From Gammaproteobacteria bacterium (GTDB lineage: Bacteria; Pseudomonadota; Gammaproteobacteria; Pseudomonadales; Azotimanducaceae): a stretch of 64,000 bases of DNA. The notes below the pieces were generated by a model that made no database searches, was not told the origin of the DNA, and saw only the letters and a program-made list of their open reading frames with translations. The stretch covers positions 24,411 through 88,410 of the forward strand of contig JAPPGK010000030.1 of assembly GCA_028821405.1 (NCBI GenBank). Direction: 5' to 3'. The position numbers were made by a program, and so were the translations under genes. Positions 32,345 through 40,765 of this stretch are shown here, piece by piece; the first letter of the stretch is position 1, and every line of letters begins with the position of its first letter.

Positions 32345-34882
32345 GTGGCGGACAGGCGGAAGCGACGAGCGCGGCGTCGATCCACGAACCGGCCGAGAGG
32401 CGGCACCGTCGGCGACGGGCCGGTGGCAGCCGGAAGACAACCAGGTTTGCCGGGTACGTCTTTGATCGCCGACTTCACGCGGCGCGATGCGCTCGCCTTT
32501 CTGGGGCTGACGATCCTCGTCTGCGTCAGCTACTACCCGTCGCTGGCGGGAGGATTCGTCTGGGACGACTTCGTCTTCGTCGACGCGCCCGTAATCCATG
32601 CGGCGTCCGGCATTTGGCACATCTGGTTCTCGCCGGGCGACATCCGTGGCGAAGCCCACTACTGGCCGATCGTCTACGCGACGTTCTGGCTCGAGCACAA
32701 GCTGTGGGGACTCGATCCCTTGGGCTACCACATCGTCAACCTGGTGCTGCATCTCGTCAACTCGCTGCTTGTGTGGCGGCTAATTGGCCGGTTGGCCGTT
32801 CCCGGGGCGTGGTTGATCGCGGCCGTCTTCGCCGTGCATCCGGTACACGTCGAGTCGGTGGCTTGGATCATCGAACGCAAGGACCTGCTCTCCGGGCTGT
32901 TCTATCTCACCGCCTTCCTGACCTGGATGCGGTTCGCCGAGACACCGACGGTCAAGGGGTATCTCCTGGCCCTGGCACTCTTTGTGGCAGGCATGCTGTC
33001 GAAGTCCATCGTCGTGACGCTACCGGCCGCACTTCTCGTCTGGCATTGGTGGCGACAGGGCAACATCAAGCGCCTCGATGTGGTTCGGCTCGCGCCGTTC
33101 TTCCTAGTGGGCTTCGCGATCGGCCTCGCGGACTCCGCGTTCTATGCGTCGCGAGAGTCCATCGACTTGGGTTATTCGTTCGTCGAACGGGTGCTGATCG
33201 CGGCCCGCGCGCTCTGGTTCTATGCCGCGAAGCTGGTTTGGCCCCTCGACCTCGCGGTGATCTACCCGTTGTGGGAGATCCATGCCGAGGATCTCCGCGC
33301 TTGGCTGTATGTCGCCGCCTCCGTGTTGTTGGCTGGCGCACTTTGGTTCTGCCGCCACCGGATCGGGCGCGGGCCGTTGGCCGGCGGGCTGTTCTTCGCG
33401 GTGACGCTCGCCCCGGTGCTCGGGTTCGTCGACTTCGGCTATATGCAGTTCTCCCTGGTCGCCGACAGGTTCCAGTACCTCGCGAGCATCGGGCTGATCG
33501 CGGTCGTTATCGGATGCCTGACCCATGGTGCCGTGAAGTTGGCCCCGATGGTGCAGGCCAGCACGGGCGCGTTGGCCGCCATCGCCGTCGCGGCCCTCGG
33601 TGGTCTGACATGGCAGCAGGCCGGCGTGTACCGGGACGGGATCACCTTGTTTGGCCACATCGTCACACACAATCCCACGGCACTTGATGGCCATCACAAC
33701 CTGAGCATCGCCCTGTTCGACGCAGGGCGCATCGAAGAGGGTCTTGCGGCGAACCGGATCGCCCGGGAGCAACGTCCGGATGCCCCGAAACCCTACTCGG
33801 TTCTTGGTAAGTTGCTGGTGGAACAAGGTCGGTTCGAAGAGGCGGATGACGTCCTGCGACGAGCTATCGAGCTAGATCCAGCTCATCGCGACGCTCTGCA
33901 GAACTGGGCCGAGCTCGCGCGGAAAGTAGGGCGTCCCGCGGAAGCCGAAGCCCGCTACCGAAAGGTATTGACGATTGACCCGGAATACGGCCGCGCGCAC
34001 GCTGGGCTTGGCGCCCTCCTATTCCGGCAGAAGCGGCACGCGGAAGCGCTCGACCATCTGCGGATGGCCGTCGAACTGCCGGGCACCGACGAGACTAGAG
34101 GCGCACTTTATCCGTTCATGGGCCAATCCGCCTGGGAACTTGGGCACTTGGAGGAAGCCGAGACGCACTTGGAGCGCGCCATCGCCGCAATGCCCGACAA
34201 CGTCGTGACGCTGTTGGCCATGGCTGACCTGCGGATCCGGCAGGAACGCGCGGAGGAAGCGGAAGCGTTCCGGCGCCGGGCGCGGGAAATGCACCCCGAC
34301 GATCCGACGTTGCGCCACATGATTGCGGAATCGCTGCGCAAGGAAGGTCAGATCGACAAGGCGATCGCCATCTACGAGGAAGCGCTCGAGATCGATCCCG
34401 GGAACGCCCCGGTGCTTGCCGGCCTGGGAATTACGTTGTACCAGCGCGGGCGCTTCCGGGCCGCCGTCGATTCGATGATCCGGGCATTGGACCTACAGCC
34501 CGGCCTGCCCTACGCCCTTTCGTTGCGGCTATACAGCGGCCATTCGATGCGCGAGTTGGGAGAGATTTCGGCGGCGAGCAGACAGTACGAACTCGCCGCC
34601 GAAATCGAGCCGGGGAACCGGGAAGCCCTGAACCACCTGGCCACGTCCCTGTTCGAGCTGAAACGCTACGAGGAAGCGCACGAGCGCTACCAGGAACTCA
34701 TCGAACTTGATCCGGGCAACGCCGTGGCGCACTCAAGCCACGGCGTAGTCCTGCATCACCTAGGCCGCAGCCAGGAGGCGCTCGCAAGGGTCGAAAGGGC
34801 ACTCGAACTCGACCCGGCGCTCGAACAGGCGCACAAGGCCCGGGAGGAGATACGCAAGGCCCTGGGATTGACCGATCCCTGA
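32345..34882 (+). CDS. TMTC-like polytopic membrane protein with TPR repeats (putative GT-C glycosyltransferase)
   Basis: 845 residues from GTG 32345; GTG 32423 or TTG 32462 would match the start of the paralogue better. The first 440 residues carry about ten helices. SYYPSLAGGFVWDDFVF has the acidic pair expected in the first periplasmic loop of GT-C enzymes, and AVHPVHVESVAWIIERKDLL is the diagnostic motif of TMTC proteins. From about 455 on come roughly ten TPR units (for example AIELDPAHRDALQNWAELAR), probably periplasmic. Eukaryotic TMTC proteins O-mannosylate cadherins; a protein or surface glycosylation role with the GT2-GtrA partner is a reasonable inference. A tandem paralogue follows at 35.3 kb. 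Confidence 0.88.
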   Translation: MADRRKRRARRRSTNRPRGGTVGDGPVAAGRQPGLPGTSLIADFTRRDALAFLGLTILVCVSYYPSLAGGFVWDDFVFVDAPVIHAASGIWHIWFSPGDIRGEAHYWPIVYATFWLEHKLWGLDPLGYHIVNLVLHLVNSLLVWRLIGRLAVPGAWLIAAVFAVHPVHVESVAWIIERKDLLSGLFYLTAFLTWMRFAETPTVKGYLLALALFVAGMLSKSIVVTLPAALLVWHWWRQGNIKRLDVVRLAPFFLVGFAIGLADSAFYASRESIDLGYSFVERVLIAARALWFYAAKLVWPLDLAVIYPLWEIHAEDLRAWLYVAASVLLAGALWFCRHRIGRGPLAGGLFFAVTLAPVLGFVDFGYMQFSLVADRFQYLASIGLIAVVIGCLTHGAVKLAPMVQASTGALAAIAVAALGGLTWQQAGVYRDGITLFGHIVTHNPTALDGHHNLSIALFDAGRIEEGLAANRIAREQRPDAPKPYSVLGKLLVEQGRFEEADDVLRRAIELDPAHRDALQNWAELARKVGRPAEAEARYRKVLTIDPEYGRAHAGLGALLFRQKRHAEALDHLRMAVELPGTDETRGALYPFMGQSAWELGHLEEAETHLERAIAAMPDNVVTLLAMADLRIRQERAEEAEAFRRRAREMHPDDPTLRHMIAESLRKEGQIDKAIAIYEEALEIDPGNAPVLAGLGITLYQRGRFRAAVDSMIRALDLQPGLPYALSLRLYSGHSMRELGEISAASRQYELAAEIEPGNREALNHLATSLFELKRYEEAHERYQELIELDPGNAVAHSSHGVVLHHLGRSQEALARVERALELDPALEQAHKAREEIRKALGLTDP

Positions 34883-35041
34883 GATGCGTCGACGCCCGCC
34901 AGCGGTGACGCGACTCCCACCTTGGACCAAAACCCGCGTGTCGTCGAACGGCGAGTTGCAGACCCGGTGCCGGCGCGGCCGTGCCTACCCTCAACGTACG
35001 TCCCGATTCAAGAAGCATTAGTCGTCGAACCAGATCCCCAT

Positions 35042-35225
35042 TGAGTTTCCACCGTGCTTCCTCGATGCTTGAGTTCCTTGGTTCATCGCCGATCGGGCGC
35101 ACCCTGCGGGAGGAATCCGCGCTCATGGTCACCGCAGTTGACGATCCCTAGCCAAGGCCGGGCCTGGTACCAACCTATCGCGGGGCCACGAACCGCCGCG
35201 CGTTGGCCAAGCGCGTGGCGCACGG
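35042..35225 (+). pseudogene. 5' stub of a duplicated GT2 glycosyltransferase gene
   Basis: This stretch copies the start of the glycosyltransferase at 31.1 kb: TTGAGTTTCCACCGTGCTTC, then GGAGGAATCCGCGCTCATGG, CACCGCAGTTGACG, CCAACCTATCGCGGGGCCAC and GCGCGTTGGCCAAGCGCGTG. It then stops, about 50 bases before the second TMTC-like gene. The frame is broken, and no GT-A or GtrA domain remains. The spacer 34883-35041 has nothing recognisable. Confidence 0.75.
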
Positions 35226-35278
35226 TCGGTAAACGACCGGTGACGACCGCGCGACAAGGCTTAGCGGGCGCGTTTTCG

Positions 35279-38032
35279 ATGGCCGAATTCGCGCAACGGG
35301 ATTTGTTCGCCTTGCTGGGGCTGGCGGTGCTCGCGTGCGTCAGCTACTACCCGTCGCTGGCGGGCGGGTTCGTTTGGGACGACTTCGTCTTCACCGAGGC
35401 ACCGGTGGTCCAGGCGGCGTCCGGCATCTGGAACATCTGGTTCTCCCCGGCCGACATCCGCGACGAAGGCCACTACTGGCCGATCGTCTACACGACGTTC
35501 TGGCTCGAGCACAAGCTGTGGGGACTCGATCCCTTGGGCTATCGCATCGTCAACCTGGTGCTGCATCTCGTGAACTCGCTGCTCGTGTGGCGGCTGATGG
35601 GGCGGTTGTCCGTTCCCGGGGCGTGGCTGATCGCGGCCGTCTTCGCCGTGCATCCAGTACACGTCGAGTCGGTGGCTTGGATCATCGAACGCAAGGACGT
35701 GCTATCCGGGCTGTTCTACCTCACGGCCTTCCTGGCCTGGATCCGGTTCGCCGAGACACCGACTGTAAAGGGGTATCTCTTGGCCCTGGCACTGTTTGTG
35801 GCTGGCATGCTGTCGAAGTCCGTCGTCGTGACGCTACCGGCAGCACTTCTCGTCTGGCATTGGTGGCGACAGGGCAACATCAAGCCTGTCGATGGGGCGC
35901 GGCTCGCACCGTTCTTCCTGGTGGGCTTCGCGATCAGCCTCGCGGACCTCGCGTTCTACACTTCGCGATTCTCCTTTGACGTGGCGTATTCGCTCCCCGA
36001 ACGGCCGCTGATCGCTGCCCGTGCCCTCTGGTTCTATGCCGAAAAGCTAGTCTGGCCCGCGGACCTCGCGGTGATCTACCCGTTGTGGGAGATCGATGTC
36101 GGCGACGTCCGAGCGTGGTTCCATGTCGCCGCCGCCGCGCTGTTGGCCGGCGCGCTATGGTTCTGCCGCCACCGGATCGGGCGTGGGCCGTTGGCCGGCG
36201 CGCTGTTCTTCGCGGTGACGCTCGCGCCGGTGCTCGGGTTCGTCGACTTCGGCTTCATGCAGTTCTCCCTGGTCGCCGACAGGTTCCAGTACCTCGCGAG
36301 CATCGGGCTGATCGCGGTTGTTCTCGGATGCCTGACGCATGGTGCGAGGAGGCTGACCCCGATGGCGCAGCGCGGCGCAGTGGCATTGGCCGCCATCGCG
36401 GTCGCGGCTCTCGGTGGTCTGACGTGGCAGCAGGCCGGCGTGTACCGGGACGAGATAACGTTTTTCGGCCACATCGTGTCGCACAATCCAACGGCGCGGG
36501 ACGCCCAATTCAGCCTCGGCTCCGCCCTGCTCGAGGCAGGACGGCTCGAAGAAGCGGAGCAAGCGCTGCAACGGGCTGTCGAGGCGGATCCCCAGCATCG
36601 GGGCGCTTTGCAGAGCCTGGCCGAGTTGGCACGGCGACGGGGAAATTTCACCGAAGCCGAGATCGGTTACCGGCAGGTATTGGCGATTGACAGGGAATAC
36701 GGCCTCGCACACGCCGGGCTCGGCACCGTGCTATTCGAGCAGAGACGCTATGGGGAGGCGCTCGACCATCTGCGCATTGCAGTGGAATCGCCGACCACGG
36801 TCGACACTAGGGGCACGCTTTACCTGTTGATGAGCCGGTCGGCCAGAGACCTTGGGTATCTCGATGAATCCAAGGCGCACCTGGAACGCGCTCTCGCGGC
36901 GATCAGTGTAGCCGGGGAGCAACGACCGGATACGCCCGGGTTCTATACGATCCTCGGCCAGGCGTTCATGGAACAAGGGCGGTTCGATGAGGCGGCGGCC
37001 GCCCTGCAACAAGCCATCGAGGCGGATCCGGAGCATGTCGACGCCATGCAGATGTGGGCCGAGTTGGCGCGGAAACGTGGGCGCCTCGCCGAAGCCGAGA
37101 CCCGATACCGGGAGGCGTTGGCGATGGACGAGGGTCATGGCCTCGCGCATGCCGGGCTTGGCACCGTGCTGTTCCGGCAGGGGCGCTACGCGGAAGCGCT
37201 CGACCACCTGAGTTTGGCGGTGGAGTCGCCGGCCACCGCGGAGACGCTGGGTGCGCTCTACCTCTACTTGGGCCAGTCCGCCGCGGCACTTGGACACCTC
37301 GCGGAAGCCGAGGCCCACTTGGAGCGCGCCGTGGCTGAAATACCCGACAACATGCTGACGTTGTTGGCGATGGGTGACCTGCGGGTCCGGCAGGGACGTG
37401 CCGAGGAAGCGGAAGCGTTCCGGCATCGGGTGCGGGAGTTGCACCCCGACGATCCGACGTTGCGCCACATGATCGCGGAATCGCTGCGCAAGGAAGGTCA
37501 GGTTGACGAGGCGATCGCCATCTACGAGGAAGCGCTCGAGATCGACCCCCGGAACGCCCCGGCGCATGCGGGCCTGGGCATTGCGTTGTACCAGCGCGCG
37601 CGCTTCCGGCCCGCCGTCGATTCGATGATCCGGGCATTGGACATACAGCCCGGCCTGCCCTATGCCCTTTCGTTGCGGCTATTCAGTGGCCACTCGCTAC
37701 GCGAGTTGGGAGACATCCCGGCGGCGAGCAGACAGTACGAACTCGCCATTGAGATCGAGCCGGAGAACCGGGAAGCCCTGAACCACCTGGCTGCGTCCCT
37801 GTTCGAGCTGAAACGCTACGAGGAAGCGCACGAGCGCTACCTGCAACTCATCGAACTTGATCCGGACAACCCCGTGGCGCACTCAAGCCACGGCGTTGTC
37901 CTGCACCACCTAGGCCGCAACGAGGAGGCGCTCGCAAGTGTCGAAAGGGCACTCGAACTCGACCCGGCGCTCGAACAGGCGCACAAGGCCCGGGAGGTGG
38001 TACGCAAGGCTCTGGGGTTTACCGATCCCTGA
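35279..38032 (+). CDS. TMTC-like membrane/TPR protein, tandem paralogue
   Basis: 917 residues from ATG 35279 (GTG 35240 is an in-frame alternative; the frame continues upstream only through the glycosyltransferase stub). The membrane part is very similar to the first copy, with FVWDDFVF and HPVHVESVAWIIERKDVL. The TPR part is about 70-80 residues longer: extra units around residues 540-640 (LEEAEQALQRAVEADPQHRG, RFDEAAAALQQAIEADPEHV) show expansion by unit duplication. The last 300 residues are again nearly the same as in copy one. With its glycosyltransferase lost, this copy must share the partner of copy one or act alone. Confidence 0.88.
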   Translation: MAEFAQRDLFALLGLAVLACVSYYPSLAGGFVWDDFVFTEAPVVQAASGIWNIWFSPADIRDEGHYWPIVYTTFWLEHKLWGLDPLGYRIVNLVLHLVNSLLVWRLMGRLSVPGAWLIAAVFAVHPVHVESVAWIIERKDVLSGLFYLTAFLAWIRFAETPTVKGYLLALALFVAGMLSKSVVVTLPAALLVWHWWRQGNIKPVDGARLAPFFLVGFAISLADLAFYTSRFSFDVAYSLPERPLIAARALWFYAEKLVWPADLAVIYPLWEIDVGDVRAWFHVAAAALLAGALWFCRHRIGRGPLAGALFFAVTLAPVLGFVDFGFMQFSLVADRFQYLASIGLIAVVLGCLTHGARRLTPMAQRGAVALAAIAVAALGGLTWQQAGVYRDEITFFGHIVSHNPTARDAQFSLGSALLEAGRLEEAEQALQRAVEADPQHRGALQSLAELARRRGNFTEAEIGYRQVLAIDREYGLAHAGLGTVLFEQRRYGEALDHLRIAVESPTTVDTRGTLYLLMSRSARDLGYLDESKAHLERALAAISVAGEQRPDTPGFYTILGQAFMEQGRFDEAAAALQQAIEADPEHVDAMQMWAELARKRGRLAEAETRYREALAMDEGHGLAHAGLGTVLFRQGRYAEALDHLSLAVESPATAETLGALYLYLGQSAAALGHLAEAEAHLERAVAEIPDNMLTLLAMGDLRVRQGRAEEAEAFRHRVRELHPDDPTLRHMIAESLRKEGQVDEAIAIYEEALEIDPRNAPAHAGLGIALYQRARFRPAVDSMIRALDIQPGLPYALSLRLFSGHSLRELGDIPAASRQYELAIEIEPENREALNHLAASLFELKRYEEAHERYLQLIELDPDNPVAHSSHGVVLHHLGRNEEALASVERALELDPALEQAHKAREVVRKALGFTDP

Positions 38033-38087
38033 TGGGTCGACGCGCGCTCGGCGGCCCACCAGCGGTGACACGACTCTCCATGGTCCG

Positions 38088-38255
38088 ACTGACGGCGTCC
38101 GCCATGTCCGCGACCCGCCGGTGGTACGCGGCGAATCATCGGCCAGACTCCCCGCCGGCGATGTAGGCGAAGGCTGCAGTCCGCGTTGGCGATCGCTGAT
38201 TTGTGTGTGGGAGATGGCTGGAATACGCGCAGGAAATCGCAGAGCCGGACGACCC
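38088..38255. repeat. repeat preceding Rpn-family genes, copy at 38.1 kb
   Basis: Matches 30867-31040 over its length (GACGGCGTCCGCCATGTCCG, AATCATCGGCCAGACTCC, then GCTGATTTGTGTGTGGGAGA). On the minus strand it ends in MADAVSRTME, after which the gene is gone. The stretch 38256-38632 holds nothing further that I recognise. Confidence 0.75.
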
Positions 38256-38632
38256 AGTGACCCGTACGGCATGCCGCGCCTAGGTGTTAGGAGACGGGCT
38301 TATTCCGTCCCGTGGGCGCGGTGCGCAATTCCGGGCGACCGCACGGGTTCGCCCCCACGGCACGCCGCCTGGATCCGTTGCGGAGCCTCGCTGGTGGTTC
38401 CTGCCGAACCGGTAGGAAGCTCACGTCGTCGGGTTCGAGGCGGGAGCGCCCAGCGGTGGGTGAAGCCGGCAATTGCGCCATACTCGTTGCCGATGAGGCT
38501 CAAAGGGCGGTTCGAGCGAATCCCAAAAGCACGGTACCAGGATCGCGAGGAATCGACCTCGTGTGAGCGCGGCGTCGCGTGTTGTCTGGGCTTGGAAGGG
38601 CAGGCTCGACGCCTGCGGCTTTTCGGTGGGCC

Positions 38633-38661
38633 AAAAAAAAGGAGGGCGTAGAACGCCCTCC
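38633..38661 (-). terminator. intrinsic terminator of the exported-protein gene
   Basis: On the minus strand GGAGGGCGT, a three-base loop, ACGCCCTCC and then eight consecutive T. This is a perfect nine-pair hairpin with a U-tract, about 110 bases after the stop at 38774. It is the clearest rho-independent terminator in the window. Confidence 0.9.
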
Positions 38662-38680
38662 TAATGTTGGAGTGTGGCCT

Positions 38681-38736
38681 TTAGAACCCCGATCCTTGGG
38701 GTTCCCGCTCCGCCGTGGGACGGCGGAGCGAAGCCC
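38681..38736. other. two further hairpins between gene end and terminator
   Basis: GAACCCC/GGGGTTC (about 38682-38703) and CGCTCCGCC/GGCGGAGCG (about 38705-38731) are perfect inverted repeats with short loops. They lie in the 3' untranslated region of the 608-residue exported protein and may protect its mRNA or be repetitive elements. Confidence 0.6.
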
Positions 38737-38773
38737 AATGCTCGGTTCTAGGTACCTGACACCAAATCGGTGT

Positions 38774-40600
38774 CTAGTACATCGTGGTGTCGAGCTGACC
38801 CGTACCCAGGTTCTCTTGGATCGTCATGACGGAGACAGCGGCCTCACGCGCCGTGAGGTTCAGGGTGCCCGAAGCGCGGGGTGCCCCGATCTCGTCGCTT
38901 GAGTCCAACATGTCCTGCACCCGGACGACCATCCTGGTTCCCGCCTTGACGGTGCCACTGATCTCGCCCGTGATGGAGATGCCTTCCTCGGTCTGGAAGT
39001 CATCCATCCAGAAATCGGCATCCCGACTGCCACGGTTGACGATCACCAGCCGCTGGTTGTAGGACAGGTTGGTGCTCAGGTACGCAATGTTGACCGTCGT
39101 ACCGTTGCGATCGATGGAACCGGCGGCGCCACTCTTAGCCGGACCGGCCGACCTACCGGTCGCCGGACCACTCATCGGCGTCACCGTCATCATGTAGCCG
39201 TCCAACATCCTGTCGTCGCCAACGGCGGGAATCGCCACTTCGTTGGTGCTGACGTTCACACACAACTGGAACGGTCCGCCGCCACTTACGGTTGCGGCAC
39301 CCTGGTTCGCCATTGCCGAGAACGTCGGATTAGTATCGGCCAACGGGTTGATCGACACCTGATCGCCGTCCGCGTTGGGGGCGCTCAGCGTCAGCGCGGT
39401 GCCTCCGCATGTGGCACCGACTGCGCCAACCCTGAAGGCCATCGGTGCGCCGCCTGCATTGAGGACGTAGTCGGTCTCGACCGCCGGGGTGTCCGGATTG
39501 TCGCCGGTGACCCTGCGCTCCTTGTCGCCGGCACCGTTGCCGAACCCGAAGGCACCGTCCACAGTAGAGGTGACCACGACCCTGGCGGCCGTATTTACGG
39601 TTCCCTCGAACGCCAAGCCGGTCGCTGCAGCCAGGAACGCACCCTCATCCGTCATTGCCGTAGCCGGATTGTCCATCTTTTCGTTGAGGGCAATCGTCGC
39701 CAAGACGCCTACGTTAGGTGATGGTGCCGTGAAGCCGCGGAACGGTCCGCCGGTGGACACGTTGTTCTCCGGATCACCGGCTCGCTCATAGCCGACGTCC
39801 GCTGTCACGAGCATCGGCGTGATCGTCGGTGCGGCGATCTTGCTGGCCACGCGGAACAGCGCGCTGTGACCCGAGAACAGGTGATTGTCGGGCACGTCAC
39901 CCGGCGCCGAGGCCCGTACGGCGGCCCGCGCGTCACCGAGCTCCTCGTAGATGTACACATCCCCGCGGTAGCCGGCCGCAGCCTTGCTTCGTATCGCGAG
40001 GTTGCTACTGAGATCCAGCCGAAGGCGGGTGTCGATCGGAATACCAGCCCCAACGACGACCATCCTGTAGGCACCCCCGGATTCCTCTTCGTCGCCCCTG
40101 TACGCACGTGTGAGCGTTACGTCGCTGTTGGGGACGGCAGTCGGACCGGAGATGGACCCATCGACGGCGGTAACGGGGGGCGTGGCGGTCGGATTCCCTT
40201 GGACGCTTGCCGTTACCGTGTAGAACCGAAATCCAGTCCCTTTCCCGATCACCGGCTGCATTAGCATGTTGGTTGGCATGACAGTCCCAACCGGGTCGCC
40301 TGCCGTGCCGGCCGTGTCCGGCGCAGTCTCCGTGTACGTCAATCCGAGTTCCCCGGTCAACTCCGCCGTCCAGAAGTTGACGGCCAGATAGTAGGTGCCG
40401 GTATCGAGCAGGGTGTCGATCTCGACATCCAGCACGATCTCGCCCATCGGCGATCCCATGATCGAGTAGGGCGCCATTCCGGTCAGACTCTCGGCCGCGT
40501 ACGGATCATCCGGTGCGGCACCAGCCCCGAAGGCCCCGACGATGCCGACGGTCCCGAGCACATGGGCCAAAGCAGCCCTCATGGTTGTTTTGCAGAGCAT
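38774..40600 (-). CDS. exported protein of unknown family, paralogue of the protein at 24515-26386
   Basis: 608 residues from ATG 40600, with GGAG (40607-40610) six bases upstream. Signal peptide with core VLGTVGIVGAFGAGA. The mature chain is acidic, rich in Thr, Gly and Ala, with only two or three cysteines, and follows the other paralogue block by block (KIAAPTITPMLVTADVGYE, NVSTGGPFRGFTAPSPNVGV, VAIPAVGDDRMLDGYMMTVT), diverging most in the first third. The last residues are ENLGTGQLDTTMY. A good ribosome site, a strong terminator and 3' hairpins suggest high expression. Function unknown; a surface-layer or matrix protein is possible. The homology continues upstream of both starts. Confidence 0.82.
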   Translation of the reverse strand: MLCKTTMRAALAHVLGTVGIVGAFGAGAAPDDPYAAESLTGMAPYSIMGSPMGEIVLDVEIDTLLDTGTYYLAVNFWTAELTGELGLTYTETAPDTAGTAGDPVGTVMPTNMLMQPVIGKGTGFRFYTVTASVQGNPTATPPVTAVDGSISGPTAVPNSDVTLTRAYRGDEEESGGAYRMVVVGAGIPIDTRLRLDLSSNLAIRSKAAAGYRGDVYIYEELGDARAAVRASAPGDVPDNHLFSGHSALFRVASKIAAPTITPMLVTADVGYERAGDPENNVSTGGPFRGFTAPSPNVGVLATIALNEKMDNPATAMTDEGAFLAAATGLAFEGTVNTAARVVVTSTVDGAFGFGNGAGDKERRVTGDNPDTPAVETDYVLNAGGAPMAFRVGAVGATCGGTALTLSAPNADGDQVSINPLADTNPTFSAMANQGAATVSGGGPFQLCVNVSTNEVAIPAVGDDRMLDGYMMTVTPMSGPATGRSAGPAKSGAAGSIDRNGTTVNIAYLSTNLSYNQRLVIVNRGSRDADFWMDDFQTEEGISITGEISGTVKAGTRMVVRVQDMLDSSDEIGAPRASGTLNLTAREAAVSVMTIQENLGTGQLDTTMY

Positions 40601-40765
40601 TGTTTACTCCAAAGTCTTCCTAACATTCACTGCCATAGAGCCTATGACCCGGGCGGGGAACCCCCCCCACGCCACTGAGCTAGCGAGATTTAGCCACGCC
40701 TTAGGCGCATTGGCAACACTTTTTTTGGCCAATTGCACCGCTCAAAAGCCCAATCCGCGCTGTTT

